Assembly (NCBI RefSeq): GCF_000240165.1
Contig: NC_017586.1
Location: forward strand, 2,852,001 to 2,916,000
Reading direction: 5' to 3'
DNA length: 64,000 nt
Source of the DNA: Streptantibioticus cattleyicolor NRRL 8057 = DSM 46488
Lineage (GTDB): Bacteria; Actinomycetota; Actinomycetes; Streptomycetales; Streptomycetaceae
The notes beneath the pieces are model-generated. The model ran no database searches and was not told the DNA's origin. It saw only the letters and a list, made by a program, of their open reading frames with translations. The number at the start of each line of letters is the position of its first letter. Position 1 is the first letter of the stretch. Below are positions 1-10,800 of this stretch, piece by piece. The position numbers and the translations under genes are program-made.

Positions 1-780
1 GACCTCGACCCCGGCTCGCCCGTCGCCGAGCTCGGCCGGAGCGCGCCGCACCTGCGCCCCCGCGAACCACTGCGCCCCCAGCTCGACCGCCTCCTGGACG
101 GCTACGACCCCGCGCCGCAGGCCCGTTTCGCCGCGCTGGCCACCTCCGCCCCGGGGCGCTCCGCGGCACTGCTGCGCCGGCTCTTCTACGACCTGCTGGG
201 GCTGGCCGAACCCGCGCACCCCGCCGCGCTGGACCGGCTGCCGCTCCCGGACCGCGCCGTACCGCCGCCGACGGCACCGGTGCGCGTGCTGACCCGGCTC
301 GACCGGGCGATGGCGGGCGGGGCGCCCGAGGTCGCGGTCACCCGCTACGCCGACCCCGCGACGGAACCGGGCGACCCCGACACCCTCGACGCCCACACCG
401 TGGTCCACGAGGAGACCGCCGACCCCGGCAGGCTCGACCTGGCCGACGTCGTCGTCGCCCACGACTCCCGGCTCGGCCCGGCGGCGGCCTGGACGCGCGA
501 GGCGCTGGCGCTCTACCCGCACTGTGCCATGGCCGCCTTCGTCACCGGCCCCGGGCGCTGCCTCGTACGCACCGCCGACGGCCGCCTCGTCGCCCTGACC
601 GCGGACCCGGACGACGACGGACGGCCCGACCTGTGCGACCCCGCGGCCTACGCCTCCGCGCTGTACGCCTGGTACGACGCCGGCGGACGCGCGGAGGAGC
701 TGGCCCACGGGCTGGTGGTGGTGACCGGAGTCGGCCGACACCGGATCACCGTGGAGACGGACCCTCCTCCGGAGGCGTAG
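1..780 (+). CDS. Unidentified protein, 5' end outside the window
   Basis: An open frame runs from base 1 to a TAG at 778-780 (about 259 codons), so the gene begins to the left. The protein is rich in Ala, Pro, Asp and Arg. Its second half contains 'VVVAHDSRLGPAAAWTREAL' and ends '[15 protein letters not shown]'. I do not recognise a family and see no signal peptide or membrane segment. Its last 35 bases overlap tail to tail with the convergent NB-ARC gene, so the two cannot be fully transcribed together. Codon use is normal high-GC. Neighbourhood with an NB-ARC/TPR protein suggests, without proof, a signalling or conflict locus. Confidence 0.6.
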   Translation, partial: DLDPGSPVAELGRSAPHLRPREPLRPQLDRLLDGYDPAPQARFAALATSAPGRSAALLRRLFYDLLGLAEPAHPAALDRLPLPDRAVPPPTAPVRVLTRLDRAMAGGAPEVAVTRYADPATEPGDPDTLDAHTVVHEETADPGRLDLADVVVAHDSRLGPAAAWTREALALYPHCAMAAFVTGPGRCLVRTADGRLVALTADPDDDGRPDLCDPAAYASALYAWYDAGGRAEELAHGLVVVTGVGRHRITVETDPPPEA

Positions 781-3025
781 CCACGAGTTCGGCGAGCCGG
801 GCGGTCACCTCGGCGAGGGCGGGCGAGCCGGTGGCGCGGTGGTGGGCGGCGGCCTCGCGCAGGTACCGTTCCTCGGCCGCGGTGTCACCGGCCGCCCGGG
901 CGCACCTGGCCCGCAGCGCGGCGATGTCGCCCCGCTGGACGGTGGCGCCCTCGGCCGTCATGATTTCGGCCGCCTCGGCCAGCGGCGCCGCCGCGTCGCG
1001 CGGCCGGCCGGCGTCCAGCAGCGTCTCGCCCAGGCTGGTCAGCACCCGCGCCTCGTTGTAGGGATCGGGGAGTTCCCGCATCATCGCCCGGGCACGTTCC
1101 AGTTGGGCGGTGGCCTCCGCGTACCGCCCCTCCCCGCGCAGCGCGCGCCCGAGGTGGTGTTCGAGGAGGGCCAGCGCCCGGTGGTCGCCCACCCGCCGCG
1201 CCGGGACGCGGGCCTCCTCGAAGCAACGGGCCGCCTCGGCGGGCCGTCGCTGACGCAGGCGCAGCAGGCCCAGGGACTCGATCGCGGTGGCCTCACCACG
1301 GGGATGGCGGGCCCGGCGGTCGGCCTCCCGCGCCGCCAGGATCTCGGCCTCGGCCTCCTCCAGCCGACCCATCCCCAGGTATCCGAAGGCCAGTTGGCAG
1401 CGCATCCGCCCCTCGGCCCGCAGATCGGCGCAGCGCACCGCGGCCTCGACGCCGAGCCGGTGGGTGCGCAGCCAGTCCTGGTGGAACCCCATGCGCAGGA
1501 AGAGCCCCCAGAGCGCTTCGCACAACTGCCAGGCCAGATCGTCGAACCCGAGGTCGGCCGCCGCCTGGACGGCCTCGGTCAGGTTCTCCCGTTCCCGGGC
1601 GAGGGCGGCGAGGGCGCTCGCGGCGTCCGGGTGGGCGGGTTCCGCATCGCGCAGGGCGTCGTACCGCGGGCCGAGGTGCCAGCGCCCCGGGATGACGCAC
1701 GCGTCGGCGGCCACCGCGGTACGCAGGCACCACGCCACCGTGGCGCGCGACGACGCCGCCACGGCGACCGGGCGCTCCTCGCTCTCCGCCCACCGCGCGG
1801 CCTGCTCCCGGACGAGGTCGTGCAGGCGGTAACGGTCCGTACCGGCCGTCTCCAGCAGCCGGGCGCCGGCGAGTTCGGCCAGCAGACCGCGGGCCTCCGC
1901 CACGTCGACGTCGCACGCGGCGGCGGCCAGTTCCGCGCCGATGGACGGCCAGGCGCGCAGCGCCAGCAGGCGAAGGGCGCGGGCGGCACCCGGGGAGAGC
2001 GCGGCGTAGGAGACGTGGACGGCGGCGGAGACGGCGTCCGGGCCGTGCGTGCCCGGTTCGTACGCGTCCGTACCCTGCGGGCCGTCACCGCCGGCCGGGG
2101 TGGGGTCGTTCCATTCCCGGGTCATCTCGCGCTCCAGGGTCGCCCAGTCCAGGTCCACGGCGGTGGCCATCCGGGCGCCGGCCGCGCACAGCGCCAGCGG
2201 CAGCCCCGCGCACCGCCGCGCGACGGCTTCGGCGTGGCGTGGTGCCTCCCGTACCGCCGGGTCGCCGGAGACCCGGGAGAGCAACAGCACGGCGTCACGT
2301 TCGTCCAGCGGTCCGACGTGCACCACGCGCGCCCCGCACTCCGCAACAAGACGCGGTAGTTGGCGGCGGCTGGTGACCACCGTCAGCGAACCGGGCGTAC
2401 CCGTCACCAGCGGGATCACCTGCGCGGCCGAGTGCGCGTCGTCCAGCAGCACGAGCACCCGCCGGTCGGCCACCAGGGAACGGAACAGGTCCGCCTGGGC
2501 CTCCTGCCGGGCCGGTACGTACTGCGGGTTGACGCCCAGCGCGTGCAGGAAGCGACAGAGCACCGCGGACGGCGTGGCGGTGGCCCCCGGCGAGCCGCCG
2601 CGCAGATCGTGGTGGAGCTGGCCGTCCGGATAGCGGTCGCGCAGCGCGGCCCCGAGCCGCAGGGCCATCGCCGTCTTGCCGACCCCGCCGGCGCCGACGA
2701 GCACGACGACGGTCGGCGCGCCGTCGCCCTCGTCCACGGCGGCGACGAGCCGGGCGAGTTCCCGGTCGCGGTTGGTGAAGTGCGCGGGGGCGCCGGGCAG
2801 GGTGCGCGGCGGTGGCGTCCCGGGGATCACCAGGGGCATGGCGGCCTGCTGGAAGGTGACCGTCCCGACCGATCCGGCCTGTACGTGCGGCCCGTGGAAC
2901 GTCCCGCCGTTGACGGTGTTGTCCACCCGTGACCGCGTCGGACCGGCTTCCTCTTCGCCCAGCACCGCGTCCCTCACTCCGTCCGCCGCTCGTCGGGGCG
3001 TGCCGTAAGCCCCGGCTGTGCGCAT
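746..3025 (-). CDS. NB-ARC ATPase with tetratricopeptide repeats (AfsR/STAND-type)
   Basis: A 759-residue signal-transduction ATPase. The P-loop GAGGVGKT lies at residues 111-118, followed by a kinase-2-like 'VLVLLDDAH' and '[10 protein letters not shown]'. The C-terminal third is TPR-like, with repeated A-x-x-x-L/Y-G-x-x-L patterns such as '[20 protein letters not shown]'. The N-terminus '[18 protein letters not shown]' is a motif I associate with streptomycete NB-ARC proteins. There is no SARP DNA-binding domain, so it is not a full AfsR. The start is uncertain: GTG codons at residue 17 or 33 would begin nearer the conserved NTVNGG motif. STAND proteins act as nucleotide-driven switches in regulation or defence; the effector here is unknown. 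Confidence 0.8.
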   Translation of the reverse strand: MRTAGAYGTPRRAADGVRDAVLGEEEAGPTRSRVDNTVNGGTFHGPHVQAGSVGTVTFQQAAMPLVIPGTPPPRTLPGAPAHFTNRDRELARLVAAVDEGDGAPTVVVLVGAGGVGKTAMALRLGAALRDRYPDGQLHHDLRGGSPGATATPSAVLCRFLHALGVNPQYVPARQEAQADLFRSLVADRRVLVLLDDAHSAAQVIPLVTGTPGSLTVVTSRRQLPRLVAECGARVVHVGPLDERDAVLLLSRVSGDPAVREAPRHAEAVARRCAGLPLALCAAGARMATAVDLDWATLEREMTREWNDPTPAGGDGPQGTDAYEPGTHGPDAVSAAVHVSYAALSPGAARALRLLALRAWPSIGAELAAAACDVDVAEARGLLAELAGARLLETAGTDRYRLHDLVREQAARWAESEERPVAVAASSRATVAWCLRTAVAADACVIPGRWHLGPRYDALRDAEPAHPDAASALAALARERENLTEAVQAAADLGFDDLAWQLCEALWGLFLRMGFHQDWLRTHRLGVEAAVRCADLRAEGRMRCQLAFGYLGMGRLEEAEAEILAAREADRRARHPRGEATAIESLGLLRLRQRRPAEAARCFEEARVPARRVGDHRALALLEHHLGRALRGEGRYAEATAQLERARAMMRELPDPYNEARVLTSLGETLLDAGRPRDAAAPLAEAAEIMTAEGATVQRGDIAALRARCARAAGDTAAEERYLREAAAHHRATGSPALAEVTARLAELVATPPEEGPSPR

Positions 3026-3099
3026 TGTTCACCACGAGGCGCGGTAGCGGGCCGTTTCGCCGTGGGTATCGGCCAGTTGGGCGTTTCGGCAGCGACGGG

Positions 3100-3525
3100 C
3101 TAACGGGGTTCGACGGCGTCCAGCGCCGGGGCGATCACGGCGAAGGCACGGTCGAGGAGCGCCACCGGGTCGGCGGCGCCGTCGGACTCGCTCCAGCGGC
3201 GCAGCACGGCGTCGAAGGCGGTCAGCGCCATCCCGGCGGCGAGCTGCGGATACAACTCGGCGTCCGGGTCGAGCCGCAGCCGGTGCGCCAGTCGCGAGGT
3301 CAGCTCGGCACGCCACTGCGCCTGCCGTTCCAGGAAGCGGGCGAGCAGGGCCGGGGTACGCAGGATGAGCCGGACCACCGGCAGCGCCCGCTCGACGTGG
3401 GCGCCGCCGCAGACCGCCAGCGCCGAGTGGACGGCGTGCCGCAGGGCGGCGGAGGGCGGCTCCGTCGCGGGCCGGGCCGCCAGTTCGTCCCGCATCCCGG
3501 TGCCCATGCCGGCCAGGAACTGGAC
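3100..3525 (-). pseudogene. TetR-family regulator, C-terminal domain only
   Basis: About 140 codons on the minus strand encode a typical TetR ligand-binding C-terminus. It reads '[20 protein letters not shown]' and continues to a stop at 3100-3102, ending '[14 protein letters not shown]'. The helix-turn-helix that should precede it is absent. Upstream of about 3525 the sequence becomes the plus-strand short-chain dehydrogenase. The minus frame stays open through the dehydrogenase gene, which can mislead gene callers into a longer chimera. Family placement is fairly sure; non-function follows from loss of the DNA-binding domain. Confidence 0.7.
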
Positions 3526-3527
3526 GA

Positions 3528-4160
3528 CCGACTCGACGTCCTGGTCAACAACGCCGGCCTGATGGCACCGCCCCGCTCGCTCACCCCCCAGGGCCACGAG
3601 TCGCAGTTCGCCTGCAACCACCTCGGCCACTTCGCCCTTACCGGCCTGCTGCTCGACCTGCTGACCGCGGGCCGCGACCCCCGGGGGGTCACGGTGACCT
3701 CGGTCAACCACCGCAAGGCACGGCTGTACTTCGACGACCTGACCGGCGAACGCCGTTACTCCCCGATGGGCTACTACAACCAGTCGAAGCTGGCCAACGC
3801 CGTCTTCGGCCACGAACTCCACCGCCGCCTCACCGAAGCCGGCAGCCCCGTACACAGCCTGCTCGCCCACCCCGGCTACACCGCCACCAACCTCCAGACC
3901 TCCGCCCCGGTCGCCCTCTGGCGCATCGTCTTCGGCCGCCTCGGCAAACCCCTCGCCCCCCGCCCCGCGGCGCCCTCCCCAGCTCTACGCCGCCACCTCC
4001 CCCACCGCCCGCCCCGGCCACCTCGTCGGCCCCAACGGCCCCACCGAACTCCGCGGCACCCCCACCGAAGTCCCCCTCTCCCCCACCGCCTCCAACCCCG
4101 AGGTGGGCCGCCAGCTGTGGGAGGTGTCGGAGGAGGGGAGTGGGGTGAGGTACGGGAGTC
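3528..4160 (+). pseudogene. Short-chain dehydrogenase, 5' deleted and frameshifted
   Basis: The plus strand encodes the middle of a classical SDR: '[14 protein letters not shown]' (the NNAG motif), '[17 protein letters not shown]', and the catalytic Tyr-Lys in '[16 protein letters not shown]'. The N-terminal TGxxxGxG cofactor motif is missing. Near 3960-3980 the frame breaks: after 'GRLGKPLAP' the reading moves to another frame that continues '[20 protein letters not shown]' and ends near '[11 protein letters not shown]', as SDR proteins do. Deletion plus frameshift make it non-functional. It sits head to head with the tetR remnant. Confidence 0.8.
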
Positions 4161-4184
4161 AGCGGCCCCACGACCGCGCCGCCG

Positions 4185-4595
4185 TCAGTTCGAGTCGAAG
4201 ACCTCGATGTCGCATTTCGCGGCACCGCTCCGTTCGATCCTCACATCACTCGTGATCAGCGTCGCGGCGAGAGCCTCGGCCAGGGCGACGTACTGGGCAT
4301 CGTAGGCGCTCAGGTTTCCGTGGAGCGCCTGAACGCGGTCCCAGAGGAAGAGCGTCTCGTGCCGGAGGAGCGGGAGCAGCTGGTAGGCATCGATGGCCTT
4401 GGCCACTTCCCGTTCCGTGAGCTTGCCCCCTCTCCTCATGCCGAGCAGTGCGGACTGGATCTCGTAGTCGACGAGTGTGGGCACGGCGACGGCAGCGGCG
4501 GCGCCCACCCGGGCGCGGACGGCAACGCCGAGCGGGTCGTGGTTGGTGAGGAAGTGCGCAAGGGCGGAGCAGTCGATGACGACCGTCTCGCTCAC
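4185..4595 (-). CDS. vapC: VapC-type PIN-domain toxin
   Basis: 136 residues, normal VapC length. The acidic residues of a PIN ribonuclease are visible: '[12 protein letters not shown]' (first Asp), '[11 protein letters not shown]' (Glu), '[15 protein letters not shown]' (Asp) and 'LITSDVRI' (last Asp). Such toxins cleave RNA when freed from their antitoxin. The ATG overlaps the last bases of the upstream vapB by 4 nt (ATGA), the usual antitoxin-first arrangement implying translational coupling and autorepression by the VapBC complex. It lies between the SDR scar and the Wadjet operon. Confidence 0.9.
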   Translation of the reverse strand: MSETVVIDCSALAHFLTNHDPLGVAVRARVGAAAAVAVPTLVDYEIQSALLGMRRGGKLTEREVAKAIDAYQLLPLLRHETLFLWDRVQALHGNLSAYDAQYVALAEALAATLITSDVRIERSGAAKCDIEVFDSN

Positions 4596-4822
4596 CGCCC
4601 GGTCCTCGCCTCGTCGATCGCGGCCAGCACGTCCTCGGTGCTGACGCCGGCCGTGGTCTCCCGGTTCAGGCGCGCCACCATCTCCGCCATGGTGGGCTTG
4701 GACGTCTCGCGCGCGATGAGATCGAGAAAGTAGGCCTGAAGGGACTTGCCGGCCTGGGCGGCCCGTACCTTCAGGGTCTGGATCTGGTCATCCGGGACGT
4801 CCCGAATCGTCAGGGCGGTCAT
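4592..4822 (-). CDS. vapB: VapB-type antitoxin
   Basis: 76 residues starting at the ATG at 4820-4822 ('MTALTIRDVPDDQIQTLKVR'). The N-terminus resembles the ribbon-helix-helix FitA/VapB type (T-I-R-D-V-P, then 'LKVRAAQAGKSLQAYF'); the C-terminus should wrap the toxin. The frame is open further upstream, but that stretch is antisense to the Wadjet jetA gene and is not credible protein. The region just upstream (about 4823-4850) contains TATA-like bases ('cagtatagcg') plausible as promoter and operator. Function is inferred from pairing with vapC. Confidence 0.88.
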   Translation of the reverse strand: MTALTIRDVPDDQIQTLKVRAAQAGKSLQAYFLDLIARETSKPTMAEMVARLNRETTAGVSTEDVLAAIDEARTGR

Positions 4823-5050
4823 GATGGCAGTATAGCGTCCGTGCATGCAAAACGCAGATAGCGCATGCTCGGGTGCGAGCGGCGCCGGAACTGAAAGCCG
4901 CCCGAGCGCGCCGCCAGGGCCGAGGTTCTCTGCCTCCTGATCGTGTCGTCGAGGGCCGCAGAAGGCCCAGCTGTGCCGACAGGCGGTCCGGCAACGACGA
5001 GTTCCCGGTTCGTGCCCGGGCAGGTGGCGGGGTCTGGGAGACTGGGGCCC

Positions 5051-6637
5051 GTGTCCGACGCTCCGCCGCCCCAGCCGTTCGCTTATCTGCAGGCGCCGAA
5101 CGCCGCCCTCTACGGCCAGGTCCTGGCCGTGTTCGCGCAGGCACGGGAGCGGTTCATCGTCCATCTGCGGCCGGAGGACGTGGCCGCGGAGCTGCGCCAG
5201 GGCTCCGGCGGCACGGCGGCGGTGCCGGTCGGGACCGAGGCGGTCGGCGCGGCGCTGGAGAAGCTGGTCGAGTGGGGCAACCTCCGTGCGGACGCCGACA
5301 CCGGCCGGGTGACATCGGTCGAGGACTTCCACCGGGCGCGCTACCTGTACCAGCTCACCCGCCACGGCCAGGCCGCGCTGCGCGCGATGGCCGTGTACGA
5401 GCAGGCGCTGGGCCGGCGCGGCGAGTTGCAGTCGGTCGCGCTGGCGGACATCGCCGAGCAGCTGGGCTCGCTGCTGGTCCTCGCGCAGGCGGAGGATCCC
5501 GATCCGGCCAAGACCCACCTGCTGCTGCTCCAGATCGCCGAGCGGTTCGGGAGCCTGGCGGACAACGCCCAGGCGTTCATGGCCTCGCTGCGCCGCACCA
5601 TCGACTTCCAGGACGGCGACGAGGAGGCGTTCATCGCGTACAAGGACCGGCTGGTCGAGTACATCGAGCGTTTCATCGCCGACCTGGCGGGCCGCGGCGC
5701 GCAGATCGCGGACCTGCTCACCCGGCTGAACGCGGCCGGCGTGGGGCGCCTGCTCCTGGCGGCCGCCCGCCGGGAGGCCGGTGACGCCGTACCCGACTCG
5801 GACGAACCGGAGGCGGAGCTGGCCCGCGCGGAGGCGGCGCAGTCGGCGCTCGTCGCATGGGAGAACCGCTGGCGGGGCCTGGCCGACTGGTTCCTGAGCC
5901 GGTCGCCGCGTCAGCCCTCCCAGGCGAAGCTGCTGCGCGGTGCTGCGGTCAGCGCGATCACCGGTCTGATCAACACCGTGGCAGCGCTGAACGAGCGGCG
6001 CGGCGGGCGCTCGGATCGGTCGGCCGACTTCCGGGCGCTGGCCCGGTTCTTCGCGCAGGCCGCGGACGACGCGGCCGCCCACCGCCTGTGGCGGGCGGCC
6101 TTCGCCCTCACCCCGGCCCGGCATCTGACGGTCGACGCCGCTACCCAGGCGGCCTGGCAGGAGGCGGATCTCGCTGCCACCACGCCGTGGGCCGAGGCCC
6201 CGCCGCTGGAGATCAGCCCGCGGCTGCGTGAGACCGGTTCGTACGAGCGGCGCGGTAGGCCGAACCGGGTCGCGGACCGCACCGCGGCGCGGCAGGTGCT
6301 GGCCGAGCAGGTCGAGCGGGAGGCCGCCCAGACCACCGCCGCCCGGGCTCGGCTGGCCACCGACGGCCCGGTGCTGCTCTCCGAGCTGGCCGGCCCGGAC
6401 GGGCTCGACCCGCACGCGTTCCGCTTGTTCCTCGCGGTACTCGGCGACGCGCTGTCGGCCCGGGTGCCGGGGGAGAGCGAGTCCTCGGCCCTCACCGGGG
6501 ACGGCACGATGGAGGTCCGGCTGAAGCTGGTCGACCCGGACACGACGGTGCGGATCCCGACCGCGGACGGCGTGCTCTGCGGGCCGGAGCACATCATCGA
6601 GATCATCGACCTGGCGCCGACGGGAGATGTGGTATGA
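5051..6637 (+). CDS. jetA: Wadjet component JetA (DUF2397/TIGR02677 family)
   Basis: 528 residues from GTG 5051 ('VSDAPPPQPFAYLQAPNAAL'). An upstream in-frame ATG at 4943 would add a low-complexity N-terminus, and GGGAG at 5035-5039 supports the GTG. I place it in DUF2397 from the family pattern ('FAYLQAPNAALYGQVLAVF', 'VEYIERFIADL') and from being first of four genes in the order DUF2397-DUF2398-SMC ATPase-DUF2399. In Wadjet systems this subunit is the kleisin-like part of an SMC complex that restricts circular plasmids. The stop overlaps the next start by 4 nt. Confidence 0.88.
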   Translation: MSDAPPPQPFAYLQAPNAALYGQVLAVFAQARERFIVHLRPEDVAAELRQGSGGTAAVPVGTEAVGAALEKLVEWGNLRADADTGRVTSVEDFHRARYLYQLTRHGQAALRAMAVYEQALGRRGELQSVALADIAEQLGSLLVLAQAEDPDPAKTHLLLLQIAERFGSLADNAQAFMASLRRTIDFQDGDEEAFIAYKDRLVEYIERFIADLAGRGAQIADLLTRLNAAGVGRLLLAAARREAGDAVPDSDEPEAELARAEAAQSALVAWENRWRGLADWFLSRSPRQPSQAKLLRGAAVSAITGLINTVAALNERRGGRSDRSADFRALARFFAQAADDAAAHRLWRAAFALTPARHLTVDAATQAAWQEADLAATTPWAEAPPLEISPRLRETGSYERRGRPNRVADRTAARQVLAEQVEREAAQTTAARARLATDGPVLLSELAGPDGLDPHAFRLFLAVLGDALSARVPGESESSALTGDGTMEVRLKLVDPDTTVRIPTADGVLCGPEHIIEIIDLAPTGDVV

Positions 6638-7824
6638 CCGACGCGGACGTTCAGGCCGAGCGGCGCCGGGCCGCCCGCGCGCTGCTCGCCTCACCGCTGA
6701 TGACCAGCGGAAGCGAGGCCAAAAGAAGTGAGGACTTTCGGCTGGTCCGCAAGCACGCGGGCGAGCTGGCGTCCTGGTTCACCCAGGAGACCGGTTGGCG
6801 GCTGGTGGTCGACGCGGGGGCCGCGCGGCTGTACAAGACGCCCGCCCGGCCGGATGACGCGACCCGGCCCGCCCGGGCGCCGCGGACCAGGGTGCCGTTC
6901 ACCCGCCGCCGCTATGTGCTGCTCTGCCTGGCGCTGGCCGTACTGGAACGGGCCGACGCCCAGATCACCCTGGGCCGGCTGGCCGACGGTGTGCTGACGG
7001 CGACCGGCGACCCGGTGCTGGTGGCGGCGGGGATCGAGTTCCGGATGGACCGCCGTGAGGAGCGCTCCGACTTGGTGGCCGCCGTGCGGCTGCTGCTGGA
7101 GTGGGGTGTCCTGCACCGGGTGGCGGGCGACGAGGAGGCGTACCTGTCAGAGGCGTCGAACGACGTGCTCTACGACGTGCGGCGGCGCGTCCTGGCCGCC
7201 CTGCCGGCCGCGACCCGTGGCCCGTCCACCGTCGAGGCCGCCGCCCCGGACCAGCGGCTGACCCTGCTCACCTCCGACGTCGCGCCCGACACCGAGGAGT
7301 TGCGGCTGCGTGCGCTGCGCCACCGGCTCACCCGCAGACTGCTGGACGATCCGGTGGTGTACTACGCCGAGCTGCCGGAGGACGAGCGCGCCTACCTGGT
7401 CTCCCAGCGCCACGCGATCACCCGCCGGATCACCGAACTCACCGGCCTGGTCGCGGAGATGCGTGCCGAGGGGATCGCCATGGTCGACCCGGAGGACGAG
7501 CTGACCGACCTGCGGATGCCCGAGCAGGGCACCGACGGCCACGCCACCTTGCTGGTCGCCGCCCACCTCGCCACCGCCGACGGCCCCCGCACCGAGCCGC
7601 AACTCGTCGAGCTGGTACGGCAACTGGCCGCGCAACACCGCTCGTACTGGCGCAAGGGCGCCGCCGAGCCCGCCGCGGCGGCCGAGTTGCTGTCCCAGGC
7701 TCTCGACCGGCTCACCGCCCTCGACCTGGTGACCCGCGAGGGCGGCCACGTCACCGCCAAGCCGGCGCTGGTCCGCTACGCCCTGGCCGCCCCGACCATC
7801 CGAAAGGCCCGTTCCCGCGCATGA
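6634..7824 (+). CDS. jetB: Wadjet component JetB (DUF2398/TIGR02678 family)
   Basis: 396 residues, ATG at 6634 overlapping the jetA stop (ATGA). The protein has the DUF2398 look: 'RRAARALLASPLMTSGSEAK' at the N-terminus, then 'VPFTRRRYVLLCLALAVLE', 'VLLEWGVLHR'-like and 'DDPVVYYAELPEDERAYL' segments. In Wadjet complexes it is the KITE-like partner of the kleisin and bridges the SMC heads. No enzyme motif is expected and none is seen. Its 3' end overlaps jetC by 4 nt, so stoichiometry is probably set by translational coupling. Confidence 0.88.
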   Translation: MTDADVQAERRRAARALLASPLMTSGSEAKRSEDFRLVRKHAGELASWFTQETGWRLVVDAGAARLYKTPARPDDATRPARAPRTRVPFTRRRYVLLCLALAVLERADAQITLGRLADGVLTATGDPVLVAAGIEFRMDRREERSDLVAAVRLLLEWGVLHRVAGDEEAYLSEASNDVLYDVRRRVLAALPAATRGPSTVEAAAPDQRLTLLTSDVAPDTEELRLRALRHRLTRRLLDDPVVYYAELPEDERAYLVSQRHAITRRITELTGLVAEMRAEGIAMVDPEDELTDLRMPEQGTDGHATLLVAAHLATADGPRTEPQLVELVRQLAAQHRSYWRKGAAEPAAAAELLSQALDRLTALDLVTREGGHVTAKPALVRYALAAPTIRKARSRA

Positions 7825-10800
7825 CCGCTCCTCTGCCCGAGCCGACCCGCACCCGCTGGCAGCCGTTGCGCGCCGGGCTGGTCGACCTGTTCTACTACGA
7901 CGCCGAGGAGTTCCGCTTCCACGACGGGCGGCTGCTGCTGCGCGGCAACAACGGCACCGGCAAGTCCAAGGTGCTCGCGCTCACCCTGCCGTTCCTCCTG
8001 GACGGCGAGCTCGCCGCGCACCGGGTCGAACCGGACGGCGACCGCGCCAAGCGGATGGAGTGGAACCTGCTGCTCGGCGGCAAGCACCCGCACGACGAGC
8101 GCACCGGCTACACCTGGCTGGAGTTCGGACGGATCGGCGAGGACGGCAAGCCGCAGTACCGGACGGTCGGCTGCGGCCTGAAAGCGGTCAAGGGCCGGGG
8201 CATCGCCAAGCACTGGTTCTTCACCACCTCGCTGCGCGTCGGCGCTCAGCTGCCGCTGATGTCCGCCACCCGCGTCCCGTACACCCGGGAGCGGCTGCGC
8301 GAGGCGCTGGAGGGCCACGGACTGGTCCACGACACGGCCGCCGAGTACCGCAGGGCGGTGGACGAGCAGCTGTTCGGCCTCGGCCCGGGCCGTTACGAGG
8401 CGCTGGTCAACCTGCTGATCCAGCTGCGCCAGCCGCAGCTGTCCAAGAAGCCCGACGAGAAGCTGCTGTCCAAGGCGCTCACCGAGGCCCTGCCGCCGCT
8501 CGACCCCGCCCTGGTCGGCGAGGTGGCGGAGGCGTTCCGCGGCCTGGACGAGGAGCGGCACGCCCTCCAGGCGCTCGCCGAGGCATCCGGCGCCGCCGCC
8601 GACTTCCTGACGCACTACCGCCGTTACGCGCAGACAGCGGCCAAGCGGCAGGCTGCGGTGCTGCGCGTCGCGCACAGCCGGTACGAGCACCTGGGCCGCG
8701 ACCTCGGCGAGGCCGAGAGCGAACACACCGCCGCCGAGGAGCGGCTGGGGCAGGCGGAGGCGCGTCTGGCGGAACTGGAGGACGCCCGGGAGACCCTGGC
8801 CGCCGCCCGGGACGCGCTCACCCGCAGCCCCGAGATGGACGCCGCCCGTGAGCTGGAACAGGCGGGGAAGACCTCCGAGGCCCTGCGCGCCGTCGCCGAC
8901 GACCGCACCGGTGCCTGCCGCACCGCGCGCCGCCAGGCCGACGACTGGCAGCGCCGCGCCGCCGCCGCCCACGCCCAGCACGAGACCGACCGGGCCGCCC
9001 TCGCCGCGGCCGACGACGCCGCACGCCACGCCGCCGAAGCGGCTGGAATCGACCACGCGCCGGTGGCCGGGACGCTGGAGGGTGACCACGCACCGTTCCA
9101 GGACACCCGCCGGGCGGGTGAGCGGGCGGTCGAACGCCGCCGCCAGGCCGTCACCGGCCTGGCCGCGCTGCTCGCCGCGGCCGAGCGGGCGCACGAGCGG
9201 TCCCGTACGGCGCAGACCGAAGCCACGCGCCGCTCCGCCGACCTGGAGGCCGCCCGCGAGCGGTCCGCCGAGGCCGCGCGGTCCGTCGCCGAGCAGGGCG
9301 CGGCCCTGACCGCGGCCTGGCGTGCCTGGGCCGTCGGCACGACCGAGCTGCGCCTGCCCGACCCCGACCAGGCCCTGGCCGCCCTGGAAGCCTGGACGGA
9401 CACCCTGGCCGGGCCCGACCCGGTGGCCGAGGCCGCCGCCGCGGCGTACCACGCGGCCGTGGGCGCGCTCACCCGCCGCGAGGCCGGACTCGACGCCGAG
9501 CACGCCGCGGTACGGCGTGAACTCGCCGCCGTGGAGGAGGAGATCGCCCGCCTGGAATCCGGCGGCCACGACGCCCCGCCCCTGGCGCACACCCGCGATC
9601 CGGGTGCCCGCGCCGGCCGTCCGGGTGCGCCGCTGTGGCGGGCCGTGGACTTCGCCGACGCGGTACCGGCCGAGCACCGTGCCGGGATCGAGGCCGCGCT
9701 GGAGGCCGCCGGGTTGCTGGATGCCTGGGTCACCCCGGACGGCACTCTGCTCGACGCCGACGACGCCGTCCTGCTGCCCGGCACCGGGGCTCCCGGCACC
9801 AGTCTCGCTGCCGTGCTGCGCCCGGCCGTCGATCGCGCCGACCCGTCGGCCGCCGCCCTCGACGACGCCGCCGTCCGGGCCGCCCTGGCGTCGATCGCCC
9901 TCGGCGCGGACACCGACCACCACACCTGGGTCGCCACCTGCGGCCGGTACCGGATCGGCGCCCTGACCGGCCGCTGGACCAAGCCCGCCGCCCACTACAT
10001 CGGCGAAGGCGCCCGCGAGGCCGCCCGCCGCGCCCGGCTCGCCGAGCTGGCCGACAAGCGCGGTGAACTCGCCTTTCGGCTCAACGAGGTGAGCGAGCAG
10101 CTCGCCGCCGTCCGTGACCGGGCCACCGCGCTCGCCGCCGAGCAGCAGAACCAGCCCTCCGACCACGCCCTGCGCGAGGCACACGCCCGCGCCGGACACG
10201 AGGCCGAAGCCGTACACCGCCTGACGGACCGGCTGACCGACGCCGAGCGCGAGGCCGCCACCCGTCAGGAGGACGCGGACCGCGCCGACCGGGAAGTCCA
10301 CGAGTACGCCCAGGACACCGGCCTGCCCACCACCCGCGAGGAGCTCGAACAGGTCCGCGACGCGGTGTCCGGCTACGCCGCCGCCCTCGCCGCGCTGCTT
10401 CCGGCCGCCGCCGCCCGGGCTCGCTCCGCCACCCTCGCGGCCGAGACCGCCGCCGAGGCCGAGGCCGCCGCCACCGCTCTCGCCGAGGCCGAGGAGGCCG
10501 AGACCGCCGCCCGCCGTACGGCCGACGCGGCGGCCGAGCGCCACCGGGTGCTGGCCGAGACGGTCGGGGCGAGCGTCGAGGAGCTGTACCGGCGGCTGGC
10601 CGAGGCCGACGCGGCGATCGCCGCCCGGGACGCCGAGGAGAAGACCACTCGCCGCAGGCGGGACGAGGCCATGACCGCCCGTGCCCGCGCCGAGGGCCGG
10701 TGCAGCGAGATCCGCGCCCGGATCGAGGAGGCCACCGCCGAGCGCGACCGGGCCGTGGCCGCCCTGCGGGCCTTCGCCGCCACCGGCCTGCTCGCCGCGG

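Noticed and set aside
4823-6694. Long N-terminal extension of the vapB frame
   Set aside because: It is antisense to jetA, low complexity, and VapB antitoxins are about 75 residues; only the last 76 codons are accepted.
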